A DNA stretch of 64,000 nt from Bog-532 sp963742875 (GTDB lineage: Bacteria; Actinomycetota; Actinomycetes; Streptosporangiales; Streptosporangiaceae), in NCBI GenBank assembly GCA_963742875.1, contig CAVUNO010000026.1, positions 1,116,001 to 1,180,000 of the forward strand, in the 5' to 3' direction. Positions within the stretch are counted from its first letter, which is position 1. Each line of letters begins with the position of its first letter. The notes under the pieces were generated by a model. It saw only the letters and a program-made list of their open reading frames with translations, had not been told where the DNA came from and did no database searches. This document shows positions 35,331 through 43,964 of this stretch, piece after piece. Made by a program: the position numbers and the translations under genes.

Positions 35331-37703
35331 ATGGCCTTTCAGCAGCTCTACTACACGTCCTGCGAGCACGGCCTCGGCGGCTACGGCGGATACCAATTCA
35401 ACGCGGTCACCCCCGGGGTCGCGCCGGCCGTGCTGCGCGAGGTGGAAGAGCGGACCGTCTACGAGCCACCACGCTGGCTCTTGGCCGAGCCGCACCCCGA
35501 TGAGCCGGAGGCCTACCCGGTCGCGTTCTCGTACGGAACGAGCGAGGTGCCGGGCACGGCCATCGCCACGCACGTGGTGTTCACCGGGGCCGACTATTCA
35601 GGACGCCCCGGCAACTACTTCGTCCACGCCCTCGTCACCGGGACGCCGGAGCAGGATTTCGGCCCGCTGCTGCCGGCCGAGCTGTGGGGGTCGGGGCTGT
35701 GGCACAGCCGCCCGGCCGACGGCACCGAACTGCCGCCGCTGCCCGGGCCGCCGCCGCGCGGCGTCATCGACCGGCCGGGCAGCCAGGCGTTCCTGGACGC
35801 GCATGCGGCCGGGGATGTCCTGCCGGAGCTGCTCACGGCCGTGAGCCGGGCGATGGCCGGAGAGTCACCCGTGCTCGTGGCCGGCCACGACGCGACCGAG
35901 AACGCCTGGTGGATCGCGGCCGTCTGCTACCTCCTGGGTGAGCACCTGGGCCGCCGGGTGACGTTCACCACCTACAGCCACCGGCCCAGCTACGCCCGCT
36001 ACCACCTCATCGGGGTCCTGCCAGGCATGGTGCCGCCCGATGCGGGCACCGGTTTCCAGCTGTTCGACCTGGCCGCCGGGCAGGCACCGGACGGCGGCGT
36101 CCATCCGCTGGCCGCCCTGCTCGCGGACATTGGGGTGATGGCGACGGCGGGATTGTGGCAGCAGGCGGCGGTCTTCTCGTCGGGGACGGAGGAAGACCTG
36201 GACGGCTGGCTGGCGCCGGTCGCGGTGGCGGCGGGCGTGCTCGGCCGGCCGCTGTCCCCCGGCGAGGCCGACGCCGTGGCCGGGTGGCTGCCCGCCGCGG
36301 CCGGGTGGCTGCCGGCCCAGGTCACCGACGTCGGGCTCGGCGTCGCGCTCGCCCAGCCCGCGGACACGCTGGCGGACGGCCGGCTCATGGGCCTGCTGGA
36401 CCTGGCCCGGCGGCTGCCCGCCCCGGCCCGGGCCGACCACCTGGAACGCCTGCTGACCGGCCGGGCCGTCGCGCATCTGCGCGCGGGTGAGCCAGCCACG
36501 CCGGTCCCGCTCGGCAGCCCGGCCGCGGAGATCGCGGGCGACCAGGCCATCGGGCTCCTGGGCACGGCCACGCCGGCGACCGCGATGGCCGTTCTGGAGT
36601 GGGCGGCCGCCTCCGGGGTCATGCTCCCGGAGGAAGAACTCGAACGGTACGGGCGGGCGCGCCTTGATCCGGCGCTGCCGGACCCGCAGGCCCCCCGGCT
36701 GCTGCGGTGCTACCCGGCCGTGCTGCGCGGGCTGCTCGAACGGCTGGCCGCCGAGCCACCGCAGGTGACCGGGGTGCTACTGCGCGGGTCCCTCGGCGGC
36801 CTGCTCAACCGCGACGACCTGGCCGGGCATCCGGAGCTGACCGAACTGTGGCTCATCCAGTCGGTGGCGCGCGGTGACCGGGAGCCGCTCCGGGCCTTCG
36901 ACGAGATCGTCGACGTCCGGGACGGCGCCCGGCGCTCGCCCCGGGTCGACGTGCCCCTGCTGCGCCTGCTGTGGCCTGGGGGATGCCCGGCGGACGACAT
37001 CACGGCACTGCTGGGCGCGCTCACCGGTCCCGATCCCGCGACGCCCGATGTCCTGGACTGGCTGGGGGCGGAGATCGGAGCCGTCCCGGCCCGCGGGACC
37101 ACGACGGACGGCTGGCTGCGGCTCGCCCAGGCGCTCACCGGGCAGCCGATCCTGGAGATGCTGCCGGAGGGGGCCGCCCGCCCGGTGCGGAACGCGGTCC
37201 GCATCCTGCCGCTGCTAGATCTTGCGCAGCGGGGCGGCCCGCAGGGCAGCGTGGCGGTCTTCCCGCGCCTGTTCGGCGAGTACGCAGCGGCTGACCCGGA
37301 CACCCGCCGCCTGCTGGAACGGGAACTGCCCAGGCTGCTGGCCGAAGCCGACCCGCTGGAGGAGGCCCTGCGCGGCTGTCCCAAAGACGTGGCGGCGGTG
37401 CTCTGCCTGAGCCTGAGCGAACGGCTGGCGCCGCTGCCGGCCGATGTCAGGCTCGCCCGCCGGACCTTCGTGGCGCTCGCCCATCCGGACGTGCTCGCCC
37501 AGCCCGTCCTGGTGGAGCGGTTGTCGGGTGCCTTCGAGCAGGTCACCAAGTGGCGCCGCCGCGATCTGGCCGCCCTGGGCCAGACCTTCGAGGGCGATGA
37601 ACAGCTGGCGCGGTCCTTCCGGGCCTGGCGGGACGCTCACCGTGGCGCCCTGAGCCGGAAGCTCCTGGGCGGAAGCTCCCGGACACCGGAAGAGCAGTCA
37701 TAA
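35331..37703 (+). CDS. GAP1-type GTPase-associated protein
   Basis: The 790-residue protein begins FQQLYYTSCEHGLGGYGGYQ with the Tyr/Cys-rich start of the GAP1-N2 domain (~1-160). The middle (~200-680) is helical with repeats of about 40-60 residues (ADTLADGRLMGLLDLARRLP). The end (FVALAHPDVLAQPVLVERLS, then GAFEQVTKWRRRDLAALGQT) fits GAP1-C. No catalytic motif is obvious. It lies between the two GTPases and is inferred to sense a trigger or regulate nucleotide state. It starts eight bases after the first GTPase. Confidence 0.85.
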   Translation: MAFQQLYYTSCEHGLGGYGGYQFNAVTPGVAPAVLREVEERTVYEPPRWLLAEPHPDEPEAYPVAFSYGTSEVPGTAIATHVVFTGADYSGRPGNYFVHALVTGTPEQDFGPLLPAELWGSGLWHSRPADGTELPPLPGPPPRGVIDRPGSQAFLDAHAAGDVLPELLTAVSRAMAGESPVLVAGHDATENAWWIAAVCYLLGEHLGRRVTFTTYSHRPSYARYHLIGVLPGMVPPDAGTGFQLFDLAAGQAPDGGVHPLAALLADIGVMATAGLWQQAAVFSSGTEEDLDGWLAPVAVAAGVLGRPLSPGEADAVAGWLPAAAGWLPAQVTDVGLGVALAQPADTLADGRLMGLLDLARRLPAPARADHLERLLTGRAVAHLRAGEPATPVPLGSPAAEIAGDQAIGLLGTATPATAMAVLEWAAASGVMLPEEELERYGRARLDPALPDPQAPRLLRCYPAVLRGLLERLAAEPPQVTGVLLRGSLGGLLNRDDLAGHPELTELWLIQSVARGDREPLRAFDEIVDVRDGARRSPRVDVPLLRLLWPGGCPADDITALLGALTGPDPATPDVLDWLGAEIGAVPARGTTTDGWLRLAQALTGQPILEMLPEGAARPVRNAVRILPLLDLAQRGGPQGSVAVFPRLFGEYAAADPDTRRLLERELPRLLAEADPLEEALRGCPKDVAAVLCLSLSERLAPLPADVRLARRTFVALAHPDVLAQPVLVERLSGAFEQVTKWRRRDLAALGQTFEGDEQLARSFRAWRDAHRGALSRKLLGGSSRTPEEQS

Positions 37704-37733
37704 CCGCCAGCCGCACGAAGGGAAGCCAGACCG

Positions 37734-39251
37734 ATGCCGGTCATTTACGCGGTGCTCTTCATCGTCGCCGCGCTGGTCTACCTGGCCTACTTCGCCTGCG
37801 CGCTGCCGATCGTCGTAATATCCGCCTTCGTCAGCTACGGCCTCGGGCTGCCGGTCGCCTACCTCGTGGGCCTGGCCCAGGTTCTGGTCGTCCGGCCCGC
37901 CGGGCTGCCCAGCCCGGGCCGCCGGCTGAAACTGCCCGCGGACGCCGACCCGGCCGTGCCGCAGTATTTCTACGGCCCCGCCGTCGTCGACGCGGATCAC
38001 GCCGTCCGGGTCGCCTACGACAACTGCCGGAAGCTCTGGCAGCAAGGCGCCCGGGCCGTCCTAGCGGCGTTCAGCACGGACACGGTCCTGCTGACCTGCC
38101 CCCTCGGAATCGGAGGGGCCATCGGAATGGCAGCCGGCACGGCGGCCGGGGCCGTCGTCACGGCCGGGTGCGCCATCGTTCATCTCCTCACGGTCGGTGT
38201 CTCGGCCGCGGCGGTGCGGGCGGCCGGAACGGTCCTGCGCGGGGCCGATTCGGCGGTGCTACGGATCAAGAACATCCGGATGGTCTGCCCCGACTGCTAC
38301 GAGCGGGTGCCGTACCCCGGGTACGAGTGCCCCGGCTGTACGCGCCGTCACCTCGACGTCCGGCCGGGACGGTTCGGCATCGTGCGGCGCCGCTGCCGCT
38401 GTGGCACCCGGATGAACACCCTGTTGCTGTTCGGATCGTCGCGGATGAGCGCGTTCTGCCCGTATTGCGGGCATGTGCTGGAGCACCGGCCGGGCCAGGC
38501 GCCGGAGATCGTGCTGCCCTTCTTCGGCGCGGCCGGCGCGGGCAAGACGCGCCTGCTGTTCAGCATGGTCGTCCAGCTTCAGATGTGGAACGAGAGCGGG
38601 CAACTCGGCGCCGAGTTCGGCGACGCCGCCACCACGCGCGAACTCAGCATGGCCGGCTCGATCCTGCGCTCCCAGACGGCCACGACCAAGACCGCCGTTC
38701 AGCTTCCCCGGGCCTACATCATCCGGCTGACCCCGGCGCACGGAACCCGCATCCTGCTCATGTTCGACGCGGCGGGCGAACTTTTCTATAGCACCGAACG
38801 GACCCAGGAACTGCGGTACCTGAGCAAGGCGCGCACGTTCATTCTCGTCATCGACCCGCTGTCGGTGCCGGCCTTCTGGGACCGGCTGCCGCCCGGCCGC
38901 CAGACCGCGCTGGGCGAGATGCGCTCGACCGCCCCGTCACCCGACCTGGCCTACCAGCAGGCGTACCAGGAGATCGAGGGGATGGGCGTGCGGCTGCGGA
39001 AGGTGCGGCTCGCCGTCGTCTTCAGCCGGGCCGACCTGATCGACGCCCCGGGCAGCGATATCGCCGAGTGGGCGAGTGACGTCCTGGGCCTGGGCAACCT
39101 GGTCCGGTCGGCGCGGCTGAACTTCAGGGAGGCCCGGTTCTTCTTCACCGCCTCGGTCATGACGGGCGAGGTCATGCACGAATCCATTCCGGCGCTGATG
39201 AGCTGGGTGCTGGGCCGTCACAGCAGCACATTGACCGAGGAGGCATCGTGA
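37734..39251 (+). CDS. Membrane-anchored zinc-ribbon GTPase (double-GTPase family, second member)
   Basis: The 505-residue protein has an N-terminal membrane hairpin (VIYAVLFIVAALVYLAYFAC, PIVVISAFVSYGLGLPVAYL), another hydrophobic helix at ~125-165, and zinc ribbons (CPDCYERVPYPGYECPGC, CRCGTRMN, CPYCGH). The GTPase has Walker A GAAGAGKT (265-272), DAAGE switch II (D345) and SRAD base motif (D434, with Ser instead of Asn/Thr). It is the membrane-facing partner of the first GTPase. It overlaps the next small gene by four bases. Confidence 0.85.
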   Translation: MPVIYAVLFIVAALVYLAYFACALPIVVISAFVSYGLGLPVAYLVGLAQVLVVRPAGLPSPGRRLKLPADADPAVPQYFYGPAVVDADHAVRVAYDNCRKLWQQGARAVLAAFSTDTVLLTCPLGIGGAIGMAAGTAAGAVVTAGCAIVHLLTVGVSAAAVRAAGTVLRGADSAVLRIKNIRMVCPDCYERVPYPGYECPGCTRRHLDVRPGRFGIVRRRCRCGTRMNTLLLFGSSRMSAFCPYCGHVLEHRPGQAPEIVLPFFGAAGAGKTRLLFSMVVQLQMWNESGQLGAEFGDAATTRELSMAGSILRSQTATTKTAVQLPRAYIIRLTPAHGTRILLMFDAAGELFYSTERTQELRYLSKARTFILVIDPLSVPAFWDRLPPGRQTALGEMRSTAPSPDLAYQQAYQEIEGMGVRLRKVRLAVVFSRADLIDAPGSDIAEWASDVLGLGNLVRSARLNFREARFFFTASVMTGEVMHESIPALMSWVLGRHSSTLTEEAS

Positions 39252-39361
39252 CCGGTCCGGTCGAGAAGGAGTCCTATCGGTCGCAACGGCGCTTCATCTT
39301 CATCTTCACTGCGACGCTGGCCGTAATCGTCGCGCTTATCGTCACTGGTCTCGTGCTCTGA
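39248..39361 (+). CDS. 37-residue single-span membrane protein of the GTPase operon
   Basis: GTG 39248 overlaps the stop of the second GTPase (GTGA). The product MTGPVEKESYRSQRRFIFIF then TATLAVIVALIVTGLVL has a basic cytoplasmic stub and one transmembrane helix. Its size and coupling fit a membrane effector or anchor of the system; it is too short for routine gene callers. Confidence 0.65.
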   Translation: MTGPVEKESYRSQRRFIFIFTATLAVIVALIVTGLVL

Positions 39362-39385
39362 CCCGGGGCCTGGCAATCTGAGGGC

Positions 39386-39576
39386 ATGGCAGATTCGTTC
39401 GCGGCGCGGTTCGCGTCGGTCCGCGCCCGGTTCGGGCCGCCGGTGTGCGGGCTGCCTCGCGATCGCTGCCGTCGGCCGGGCCCGGCGTCGGGGCCCTGCG
39501 GGCGAAAGCCGCCGCGCTCGCGGCCGAACTCTCATCCGCGCTGGGCGTAGATGCCAGGCCAATTGACTGGGGATAG
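39386..39576 (+). pseudogene. Short unrecognised frame, probably frameshifted
   Basis: A start MADSFAARFASVRARFGPPV is followed, in another frame, by GVGALRAKAAALAAELSSAL with matching codon bias and a stop at 39576. The two halves look like one small alpha-helical protein broken by an indel near 39460. I cannot assign a family. Confidence 0.3.
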
Positions 39577-39713
39577 GGCCATTGGACCCTAGCCGGGCTA
39601 CGTTGGGCGGTTGATTCTCAGCACACGGCCGGCCAGCCCACCACCTGCGGATGAGCCGGCCGCTCGGAACGCAACGAGGCGGTCCGGTAGCCCCTGAGGC
39701 GGGGGAGGCTGTT

Positions 39714-41390
39714 ATGCAGTTCAGTACCAGTGACGGAACGACGGCGCCGGGAGGGCCCCGCGGCGCGGAGATCTTCGGGCACCCGCTGCTCAACAAGGAC
39801 GCGGCCTTCACCGCGCGGGAGCGGGACGAGCTCGGGCTGCGCGGCCTGCTGCCCTGGCGGGTGGCGACGATGGACGAGCAGGTCGAACTGGAACTGGAGC
39901 ACCTGCGCGGCAAGCAGAGCGACATGGAAAAGTACATCGGGCTGATGGCGCTGCAGGACCGGAACGAGACCCTTTTTTACCGGCTGCTGAGCGACCACCT
40001 GGAAGAATTGGCCCCGATCGTGTACACGCCGACGGTGGGCGAGGCCTGCCAGCGATTCAGCCACATCCTGCGGCGGCCGCGCGGCCTGTGGCTCACGCCC
40101 GAGGACATCGGCCGGATACCGGACATGCTGCGCCAGGCCGACCGCCCGCACGTGTCCCTGATCGTGGTGACCGACGGCGAGCGCATTCTCGGACTCGGCG
40201 ATCAGGGCGCCGGCGGGATGGGCATCCCTGTCGGGAAGCTCTCGCTCTACACGGCGGGCGCCGGGATCGATCCGGCGCGGACCCTGCCGATCTGCCTGGA
40301 CTGCGGCACGGACAACGACGAGCTGCTGGGTGATCCGCTCTACCTGGGCTACCCCAAGCGACGGTTGCGGGGCCCCGACTACGACGCGTTCATCGAAAGC
40401 TTCGTCAGCGCCGTCCGCGGCACCTTTCCCGGGGCCGTGCTCCAGTGGGAGGACTTCAAGCAGCACAACGCGATCCGGCTGCTGGACGCCTACCGGCACA
40501 CGCTGCCCAGCTTCAACGACGACATCCAGGGAACCGCGGTGGTGGTGCTGGCCGGGATCTTGGCCGCGATGCGCTCGCTAGGCCGGAACCTGCGCGACCA
40601 GCGGCTGGTACTGGCCGGGGCCGGGGCCGCGGGAATCGGGATGGCCCGGCTCGTCAGCCAGGCCATGCGGGCCGACGGGGCGTCGCCCGAGGACGTGCGC
40701 ACGCGCATCGTGATGACCGACTCACGCGGGCTGGTCTTCGAAGACCGCAACCACCTGGACGTGGACAAGCAGTGGTTTGCGCTCCCAGTGGATGCCCTGG
40801 CCCGGTACGGCTTCACCGCCGCCCCGGGCTATGACCTGGAGACCGTGATCCGGCAAATCGCGCCGACCATTCTGATCGGCACCACCGCCACGGCCGGGGC
40901 CTTCAGCGAGATCGCGATCCGCGAGATGGCGGCGCGCACGCCGGTACCCATCATCTTCCCGCTGTCCAACCCGACCAGTCACACCGAGGCCGTCCCGGCG
41001 GACATCCTGGCCTGGAGCGACGGCCGCGCGCTCGTCGCCACCGGCAGCCCGTTCGGTCCCGTCGAGGCCGGCGGCCGGACCCGGGTAATCGCGCAGGCCA
41101 ACAACCTGTACACGTTCCCCGGCATCGGCCTGGGCACGATCGCCGCGCGGGCCCGCTCGGTAACCGACCCGATGCTGCTGGCCGCCGCCACCACCCTGGC
41201 TGGCCTGGTGCCCGGATCCCGGCTCGATGAGGGAGCCCTGTACCCGCCGCTGGCCGGGCTCCGGCAGATCTCCCGCACGATCGCGATCGCGGTCGCCCGG
41301 GAGGCTCAGCAGGCGGGCCTGGCGCGGATGGATCCCGGGCTCGACGCCGAGCAGGCGGTGGACGCCGCCATGTGGGCGCCGCAGTACTAG
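39714..41390 (+). CDS. NAD-dependent malic enzyme
   Basis: The 558-residue protein decarboxylates malate to pyruvate with reduction of NAD. Family motifs are VYTPTVGEACQRF (catalytic Tyr), GLGDQGAGGMGIPVGKLSLY (catalytic Lys), SFNDDIQGTAVVVLAGILAA (metal Asp pair), the dinucleotide loop AGAGAAGIGMARLV, and IIFPLSNPTSHTEAVP. It is the large (560-residue) type rather than the short bacterial MaeB. ATG 39714 follows GGGGGAGG. It is monocistronic. Confidence 0.95.
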   Translation: MQFSTSDGTTAPGGPRGAEIFGHPLLNKDAAFTARERDELGLRGLLPWRVATMDEQVELELEHLRGKQSDMEKYIGLMALQDRNETLFYRLLSDHLEELAPIVYTPTVGEACQRFSHILRRPRGLWLTPEDIGRIPDMLRQADRPHVSLIVVTDGERILGLGDQGAGGMGIPVGKLSLYTAGAGIDPARTLPICLDCGTDNDELLGDPLYLGYPKRRLRGPDYDAFIESFVSAVRGTFPGAVLQWEDFKQHNAIRLLDAYRHTLPSFNDDIQGTAVVVLAGILAAMRSLGRNLRDQRLVLAGAGAAGIGMARLVSQAMRADGASPEDVRTRIVMTDSRGLVFEDRNHLDVDKQWFALPVDALARYGFTAAPGYDLETVIRQIAPTILIGTTATAGAFSEIAIREMAARTPVPIIFPLSNPTSHTEAVPADILAWSDGRALVATGSPFGPVEAGGRTRVIAQANNLYTFPGIGLGTIAARARSVTDPMLLAAATTLAGLVPGSRLDEGALYPPLAGLRQISRTIAIAVAREAQQAGLARMDPGLDAEQAVDAAMWAPQY

Positions 41391-41530
41391 CCCGGTACGG
41401 GGGGCAGGCCGTCGGCGAGGACGTTGAGCAGGTCCTCCAGGACGTCGGCGGGCACCTGGCTGCCGGTCCAGTCGGCCCAGCGCATGCCGATGAAGTTGCC
41501 AACGCCGGTGTAGAGGTAGGCGACAAGCCC
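41387..41530 (-). pseudogene. TetR regulator C-terminal fragment
   Basis: GLVAYLYTGVGNFIGMRWAD then VLEDLLNVLADGLPP matches the last two helices of TetR/AcrR proteins. No DNA-binding domain precedes it; upstream sequence has no family match. Its stop codon overlaps the malic enzyme end by four bases. Confidence 0.55.
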
Positions 41531-41705
41531 CCGGCTGGCGGCTAGACCAGCACCAGCCCGGCCTTCACACCTGGACCACCCCATCCGGGCGCCAGTACAC
41601 CACCGGACCCACCACCTACCCCATCTGACGGGCGACGGAGGTTGGTCCGAGCGGTCCGCGCAGGCTATGACCCGCTTGGGTTGCGGAGCGAGGGAAAATG
41701 GGGTT

Positions 41706-41945
41706 ATGGATTTCGCGCCGGATGGCTCCGCGGTGGGCAGGCCACGGGAGTGGCTGGCCATGCCCGGCGGTCGGATCCGGCCCGTGGTCTCTGTTCCGGC
41801 CGATGATGGCACGACCGAGTTGCTCGCGTATGATGCCTGGCTGGCGCGGCTACGGCCCACCTGCCGGTGCGGCAGGCCCCGCCTCGGCTCCGGCCGGACC
41901 TGCGGAAGCGCGGAGTGCATTGCCGTGCTGAGCGCTAGCCAATAA
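41706..41945 (+). CDS. Small protein with a Cys-rich C-terminus
   Basis: The 79-residue frame MDFAPDGSAVGRPREWLAMP ends with five closely spaced Cys (CRCGRPRLGSGRTCGSAEC), like a small zinc ribbon. Codon bias is fair. A function cannot be given. Confidence 0.45.
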   Translation: MDFAPDGSAVGRPREWLAMPGGRIRPVVSVPADDGTTELLAYDAWLARLRPTCRCGRPRLGSGRTCGSAECIAVLSASQ

Positions 41946-42340
41946 CCGACGCTCCAGCTCGCGTACGCAGCACGTCATCGGGCGACGGGCCAGGCGGCGA
42001 AACCCATGACGCGTTCCCTGAGCCCAGAACGGTCCCGGACACCGCGACGCACGTCCTCTCGACAGCTAGCTGGAGCCAGACGGCCGGCCCGAACGGAAAT
42101 TCCCTGTGCTCCGAGGGTAAGCGCTGCCCCGAAACGACGGTGAGTGGCCCAGGAGACGAGGTGAGTGGCACCCGGGGACGACGGCCGGCGCCGGTAGGAG
42201 GAATGTTCCGCACGCTGCTGACCGGCGGAAGCTTGTCATTGCGCAGCGACGGTGCGAGGGTAAGAGCGATCAATTGATGCTGCTCCATCCCGGCCATTAA
42301 AGTTTCAACGTGACCGCACCCCAGTTCCCGGAATCATCGC
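41946..42340. other. Non-coding stretch with direct repeats
   Basis: No gene is recognisable. GGTGAGTGGC occurs at 42139 and again 21 bases later at 42160, a layout reminiscent of transposon-end repeats, but there is no transposase nearby. Confidence 0.4.
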
Positions 42341-42667
42341 TGGCTGCCGGAAGACGATTTCGTGGCCCATTTCGCGGCGGACGTCGATCCGGCCCAGGCC
42401 CGGGTCATGTACGCGGTGCAGCAGGCGCTGGCGGCGTCCACGCTCCAGGATGTGATGGGCGTGCCGGCCTGGAAATCACATCCCCCCTGGTTCCTGGTCG
42501 CCGCGAACGACGAGGCCATCCCGCCCGATGCCGAGCGCCAGTTCGCCGCGCGGATGGGCGCCACCACCTCGGAGGTCGCGTCCAGCCACGTGGCCATGGT
42601 CTCCCACCCCGCCGAGGTGGCCCAGCTCATCGAGACCGCCGCCAGCGCCGTCCAGTCCGCCGGTTGA
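42341..42667 (+). pseudogene. Alpha/beta hydrolase C-terminal fragment (first)
   Basis: WLPEDDFVAHFAADVDPAQA is followed by MGVPAWKSHPPWFLVAANDE and SSHVAMVSHPAEVAQLI. The Asp (NDE) and His (SSHVAM) are those of a chloroperoxidase-like hydrolase. The N-terminal half with the nucleophile is missing, so this is a relic. Confidence 0.7.
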
Positions 42668-42755
42668 CCGGGACGCCGGACAGTGGCACGCGAAACGCCC
42701 TGGAGGACGGCTACCGCCGGTGGACCGAGGCCCTCCGCCGCCGGGGCTGGCTGGA

Positions 42756-42787
42756 TTGAGCAATTGAGCAATTGAGCAATTGAGCAA
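42756..42787. repeat. Four perfect tandem copies of TTGAGCAA
   Basis: TTGAGCAA is repeated four times without interruption. The first copy carries the stop of a short frame ending GYRRWTEALRRRGWLD, which is probably another relic. Such short perfect arrays usually come from replication slippage. Confidence 0.9.
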
Positions 42788-42874
42788 GGGCGCGGGGTGC
42801 GGCGACGGCTCCCGCTAGGTCCGTTCGGTCAACTGATCGGCTGACCGGCACCCTGAGCGTGAGCACGGGCCAGC

Positions 42875-43024
42875 GGCGACCGCGTGATGCCACCCGAGCA
42901 TGGCCGGCGCCTCGCCGGGCTTTTGCCGCAGGGACGGCTGACCGAGGTCGACGACAGCTACCCGCTCATCCCCCTGGTCCAGCCGGCCGGGCTCGCTCAG
43001 CTCATCCGGGAGTTCAAGGTCTAA
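42875..43024 (+). pseudogene. Alpha/beta hydrolase C-terminal fragment (second)
   Basis: GDRVMPPEHGRRLAGLLPQG is followed by LTEVDDSYPLIPLVQPAGLA and LIREF. The WGDRDRVMPPEHGRRLA-like opening and the DDSYxLxPLDQP tail are from the end of a haloalkane-dehalogenase-like hydrolase. It differs from the first fragment, so two separate genes decayed here. Confidence 0.6.
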
Positions 43025-43034
43025 AGTTTCCGGG

Positions 43035-43415
43035 GTGGGCGGTGATACGACAGGGCGGTTGGATAGCTGGCTCTGGTCGGTGCGGCTGGCCAAGACCCGC
43101 TCGGCCGCATCCAGTGCCTGCCGGGCCGGGCATGTCCGGGTCAACGGGGCACGGGTCAAGCCCGCGCATCCGGTCCAGGCCGGTGATGAGGTGCGGCTGC
43201 GCCAGGAAGGACGCGAACGCGTCGTGGTCGTCGCCCGGGTCATCACCAAGCGGGTCGGCGCCCCCGTGGCCGCCGAGTGCTACATCGACCACAGCCCGCC
43301 CCCGCCGCGGCGCGAGGAGAGGGTCACGGTCGCGGCGCGCGAGCGGGGTACCGGCCGTCCGACCAAGCGCGAGCGCCGCAGTATCGACAAGCTGCTCGGA
43401 CGGCCGGCCCGCTGA
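43035..43415 (+). CDS. S4-domain RNA-binding protein (Hsp15-like)
   Basis: The 126-residue protein starts at GTG 43035 and has an S4 fold (RLDSWLWSVRLAKTRSAASS, then GHVRVNGARVKPAHPVQAGD). The C-terminal basic tail (RPTKRERRSIDKLLGRPAR) matches HslR/Hsp15-like proteins that bind 50S subunits carrying stalled nascent chains. It begins right after a decayed hydrolase gene. Confidence 0.85.
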   Translation: MGGDTTGRLDSWLWSVRLAKTRSAASSACRAGHVRVNGARVKPAHPVQAGDEVRLRQEGRERVVVVARVITKRVGAPVAAECYIDHSPPPPRREERVTVAARERGTGRPTKRERRSIDKLLGRPAR

Positions 43416-43467
43416 TCTGACGCCCGCTGACTTGAGGCCCGCTGACTTAAGGCTCGCTGAACTAAGT
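43408..43467. repeat. Four imperfect 15-base tandem units
   Basis: Units CCCGCTGATCTGACG, CCCGCTGACTTGAGG, CCCGCTGACTTAAGG and CTCGCTGAACTAAGT follow one another, beginning inside the stop of the S4 gene. They carry stops in several frames. Confidence 0.75.
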
Positions 43468-43645
43468 AATGTCCCACCTTCGGCGCTTCGTGCGCGGCCC
43501 ACGGGCCCAACATGAACATCTGGCCCCTTTCCACGCTGGTCTGCGCCATGAAAAGATCTTTGCCGAGGGACCAGCGGCCCTTCGAGGCCGCTTCGCGGGC
43601 GGCGAATCCTCCCAAGCCTGCGGCGAACAACGCATGGGGGCAGAC

Positions 43646-43894
43646 GTGAAAGCACTTCATAAGCCCACGCAGGACTGGACGGTGGTGCTCCGGCGCCAGC
43701 CGGTCCGCATTGTGGACGGACAGCCAGAAGGCGGCTACACCAGCATGTTCGAGCTCATCTGCTGCGACTGCGGTGACCATCCCGAGCGGGACTACCGCGA
43801 GGTCCCGCGCGAGCTTCAGCGGATCCGCGGGCCGTACCCGATCGCGGCGGGCGTAGAAGCATATATGAAGCACGTCGAGGGGCACCCCAGCTGA
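43646..43894 (+). CDS. Conserved small protein, unknown function
   Basis: GTG 43646 starts 82 residues beginning VKALHKPTQDWTVVLRRQPV and continuing QPEGGYTSMFELICCDCGDH, RDYREVPRELQRIRGPYPIA, ending VEGHPS. It has a CCxC cluster and a compact form, and I recall similar uncharacterised proteins in actinobacteria. An upstream extension to 43469 lacks codon bias. Confidence 0.7.
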   Translation: MKALHKPTQDWTVVLRRQPVRIVDGQPEGGYTSMFELICCDCGDHPERDYREVPRELQRIRGPYPIAAGVEAYMKHVEGHPS

Positions 43895-43903
43895 CAGGCC
43901 TGC

Positions 43904-43931
43904 TCACCCTCACCCGTTACGGGTGGGGTGA
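43904..43931. terminator. Hairpin terminator
   Basis: TCACCCTCACCC (43904-43915) pairs with GGGTGGGGTGA (43921-43931), one bulge, loop GTTAC. It follows the small conserved gene by ten bases and lacks a U-tract. Confidence 0.6.
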
Positions 43932-43964
43932 AGCGGCGCATGCCCGGCGTACGGTGCCGTTGGC

